A stretch of 6,764 nt of DNA from Nocardioides sp. GTDB taxonomy: Bacteria > Actinomycetota > Actinomycetes > Propionibacteriales > Nocardioidaceae. The stretch covers positions 1 through 6,764 of the forward strand of contig JAOPXF010000435.1 in the NCBI GenBank assembly GCA_025965295.1, read 5' to 3'. The first letter of the stretch is position 1, and each line of letters opens with the position of its first letter. The position numbers and the translations under genes were made by a program. This document shows, in pieces, positions 5,021 through 6,764 of this stretch. The notes under the pieces are model-generated. The model did not search any database, was not told where the DNA came from, and saw nothing but the letters and a program-made list of their open reading frames with translations.

Positions 5021-5973
5021 GGGACACCATCCGCGTCGGTACCCGGCGCTCGCTGCTGGCCACCACCCAGGCCGGCACCGTCGCCGACCTGATCCGCACG
5101 GTCCTCGGCCGCGAGGCCGAGCTGGTCGAGGTCACCACGGAGGGCGACCTCTCCCAGACCTCCGGCACCCCGCTGGCCACCGTCGGCGGCACCGGCGTCT
5201 TCGTGGGAGCCCTGCGCGACGCGCTGCTCCGCGGCGACGTCGACGTGGCGGTGCACTCCCTCAAGGATCTCCCGACGTACCCCCACGAGGGGATCGCGCT
5301 CGCCGCGGTGCCCACCCGCGAGGACCCGCGTGACGCGGTCGTAGCCCGCGACGGGCTGACGCTCGGCGAGCTCCCCGTCGGCAGCCGCGTCGGCACCGGC
5401 TCGCCGCGCCGCGAGGCCCAGCTGCAGGCCCTCGGCCTCGGTTTGGAGATCTCGGGAATTCGCGGGAACGTTGACACCAGGATCGGCAAGGTCCGCACGG
5501 GGGAGTACGACGCCGTCGTGCTGGCCCGTGCCGGTCTCGCCCGGATCGACCGTCTCGACGAGGCGACCGAGGTGCTCGACCCGCTCCAGATGCTTCCGGC
5601 CCCCGGGCAGGGTGCGCTGGCGATCGAGTGCCGGTCCGCCGACGTGGAGCTCGTGGCCGACCTGGGCCGGCTCGAGGACGCGCACACCCGCGCGGCCGTC
5701 GACGCCGAGCGTGCCGTGCTCGCCACCCTGGAGGGCGGCTGCTCGGCACCGATCGGAGCGCTCGCCGAGGTGGTCGAGGGTGACGAAGGGGACGAGATGT
5801 GGGTCAGGGCCGTGGCCCTGTCACCCGATGGGGCGCTCTCGGTGCGGATGTCCGCAACGGGAGTGCCCGCCGACGCCGTGGGCGTCGGAACCCGACTGGC
5901 GAACGAGATGCTCGCCGACGGGGCCGCACGGTTGGCACTACCGCAGCAACCAGACAAGAGGCAGAACGCATGA
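5017..5973 (+). CDS. hemC: Hydroxymethylbilane synthase (porphobilinogen deaminase)
   Basis: Polymerises four porphobilinogen molecules into the linear tetrapyrrole hydroxymethylbilane, using a covalent dipyrromethane cofactor; cytoplasmic. The 318-residue length is typical. Residues line up with E. coli numbering: Arg11 region (GTRRSLLATTQA), Asp84 in VHSLKDLPT, Arg131/Arg132 in TGSPRREAQL, Arg149 and Arg155 in SGIRGNVDTR, and the cofactor cysteine Cys242 in EGGCSAPIGA. The C-terminal third (about 220-318) is the cofactor-bearing domain and a short tail. ATG 5017 overlaps the hemA stop and has a strong GGAGG (5005-5009) at seven bases, so the start is secure. The stop overlaps the next gene by ATGA. 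Confidence 0.98.
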   Translation: MRDTIRVGTRRSLLATTQAGTVADLIRTVLGREAELVEVTTEGDLSQTSGTPLATVGGTGVFVGALRDALLRGDVDVAVHSLKDLPTYPHEGIALAAVPTREDPRDAVVARDGLTLGELPVGSRVGTGSPRREAQLQALGLGLEISGIRGNVDTRIGKVRTGEYDAVVLARAGLARIDRLDEATEVLDPLQMLPAPGQGALAIECRSADVELVADLGRLEDAHTRAAVDAERAVLATLEGGCSAPIGALAEVVEGDEGDEMWVRAVALSPDGALSVRMSATGVPADAVGVGTRLANEMLADGAARLALPQQPDKRQNA

Positions 5974-6764
5974 CGCGAGGCAAGACCATCACCCAGACCG
6001 GCTCCCAGACCGGGATCGCCGAGTCGACGACGGGCACCACCCGGGGCTGGGTGTCGTTCGTCGGCAGCGGCCCGGGCGACCCGGGTCTGCTCACGGTCCG
6101 TGCCGTCGACCTGCTCCGGCAGGCCGACGTCGTGGTGACCGAGGTGCCCGACCACGAAGACCTCGTGCGCGCGCTGCTGGGCCTGCCCCAGCCGGTCGTG
6201 ACCGAGGACGGCGTCGACGTACCCGGCGCCGGTCCCGCGATCGTGGACGGCGGCTTCGGCGAGGACGGCCAGCCGCTGACCCACGCCGCCCGCGCGAAGG
6301 TCGTGGTCAAGCACGCCAAGCGCGGTCAGCGCGTGGTCCGGCTGATGACCGGCGACCCCTTCCTCTACGCCTCCGGCCCCGAGGAGGCGCAGGCCTGCGT
6401 CAAGGCCGGCCTGGGCTTCGAGATCGTCCCCGGCGTCTCGTCGGTGAGCGCGGTCCCGGCGTACGCCGGCATCCCGCTGACCACCAAGGACAACCGCGAG
6501 GTCGCCGTCGTGACCTGCGGCGACAAGGTCGACTGGTCGCAGTACGCCGACAACCGCACGCTGGTGCTGCTCTCCGCGGTCGGCCTCATCGGCGACATCG
6601 CCAAGGCCCTCGTCGACGCCGGCCGCTCGGCGCAGACCCCGGTCGCGATGACCCGGGTCGGCACCACCACCGAGCAGGCCACGGTCACCTCGACCCTCGA
6701 GCACATCGCTGCCGACGCCCGCGCCGCGCGGATGAGCCCGCCGGCCGTCACCGTCATCGGCGAC
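5970..6764 (+). CDS. hemD: CobA-like SAM methyltransferase domain, N-terminal part of probable HemD fusion (truncated by window)
   Basis: 265 codons are visible and the frame is open at the window end. After a low-complexity Thr/Gly/Ser-rich leader (1-25) comes a tetrapyrrole methylase fold: VSFVGSGPGDPGLLT (Gly32 to Pro38 the SAM loop), VVRLMTGDPFLY (121-132), EIVPGVSSVSAVPAYAGIPLT (151-171) and PPAVTVIGD at the edge. In actinobacteria this domain is commonly fused ahead of uroporphyrinogen-III synthase in the gene named hemD, and position after hemC supports that; the synthase half is not in the window. Compared with true uroporphyrinogen-III C-methyltransferases, the substrate-side motifs have changed: GGDPxxxGRGxEE reads TGDPFLYASGPEE, the early DxLVS element reads VPDHEDLV, and an acidic Gly-rich stretch occupies about 79-105. 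Methylase activity is therefore doubtful. The ATG overlaps the hemC stop, with AAGAGG eight bases upstream. Without the C-terminal half, a stand-alone CobA-like gene remains possible. Confidence 0.88.
   Translation, partial: MTRGKTITQTGSQTGIAESTTGTTRGWVSFVGSGPGDPGLLTVRAVDLLRQADVVVTEVPDHEDLVRALLGLPQPVVTEDGVDVPGAGPAIVDGGFGEDGQPLTHAARAKVVVKHAKRGQRVVRLMTGDPFLYASGPEEAQACVKAGLGFEIVPGVSSVSAVPAYAGIPLTTKDNREVAVVTCGDKVDWSQYADNRTLVLLSAVGLIGDIAKALVDAGRSAQTPVAMTRVGTTTEQATVTSTLEHIAADARAARMSPPAVTVIGD

Noticed and set aside
4974..6704. Long minus-strand frame (576 codons) opposite hemC and hemD
   Set aside because: Low-complexity Arg/Ser/Thr/Ala translation opposite two genes with full catalytic signatures; a compositional shadow.
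1..6764. Novel defence, mobile or CRISPR-type system
   Set aside because: I saw no direct repeats, integrase, transposase, nuclease or toxin-like genes. Composition and codon use look uniform, and the gene order is a conserved chromosomal one.

Overview
The window is a high-GC, stop-codon-poor stretch with actinobacterial gene order and protein signatures. A Nocardioides-type relative is my best guess from the protein flavour, but genus cannot be proven from this sequence. It is densely coding. The only non-genic stretches are a 64-base divergent promoter region (843-906), a 193-base regulatory gap (2772-2964) and a 61-base gap between rex and hemA that is itself bridged by a mini-ORF. I see no mobile element, CRISPR array, tRNA or rRNA.

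Left part (1-2771): a SerB-like HAD-IB hydrolase reads leftward out of the window. Divergently from it, an AMP-forming acyl-CoA ligase is followed by a glutaredoxin-like protein that starts inside the ligase stop (GTGA overlap). Both divergent starts have a -10-like hexamer exactly 6 bases before the start codon and no clear Shine-Dalgarno, the arrangement expected for leaderless mRNAs.

Middle (2772-2964): a strong GC-rich hairpin probably ends the upstream unit. It is followed at once by a promoter whose -35 lies inside an 18-base Rex-operator-like site. This suggests that the redox repressor Rex controls its own operon.

Right part (2965-6764): rex, a 22-codon mini-ORF, hemA, hemC and the 5' part of a CobA-like/HemD gene. 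This is the rex-hemACD layout known from Streptomyces. Every junction is a 4-base ATGA overlap, including both ends of the mini-ORF, so the whole unit looks translationally chained. HemA makes glutamate-1-semialdehyde from glutamyl-tRNA, HemC makes hydroxymethylbilane, and HemD would close it to uroporphyrinogen III. Rex would tie this early tetrapyrrole supply to the NADH/NAD+ ratio.

Most of the window is conserved, recognisable housekeeping biology. The points least covered by standard annotation are the ATGA-chained mini-ORF between rex and hemA, the one-sided degenerate Rex operator, the paired leaderless divergent starts, the ligase P-loop with Arg in place of Lys, and the eroded methyltransferase motifs of the HemD N-terminal domain.
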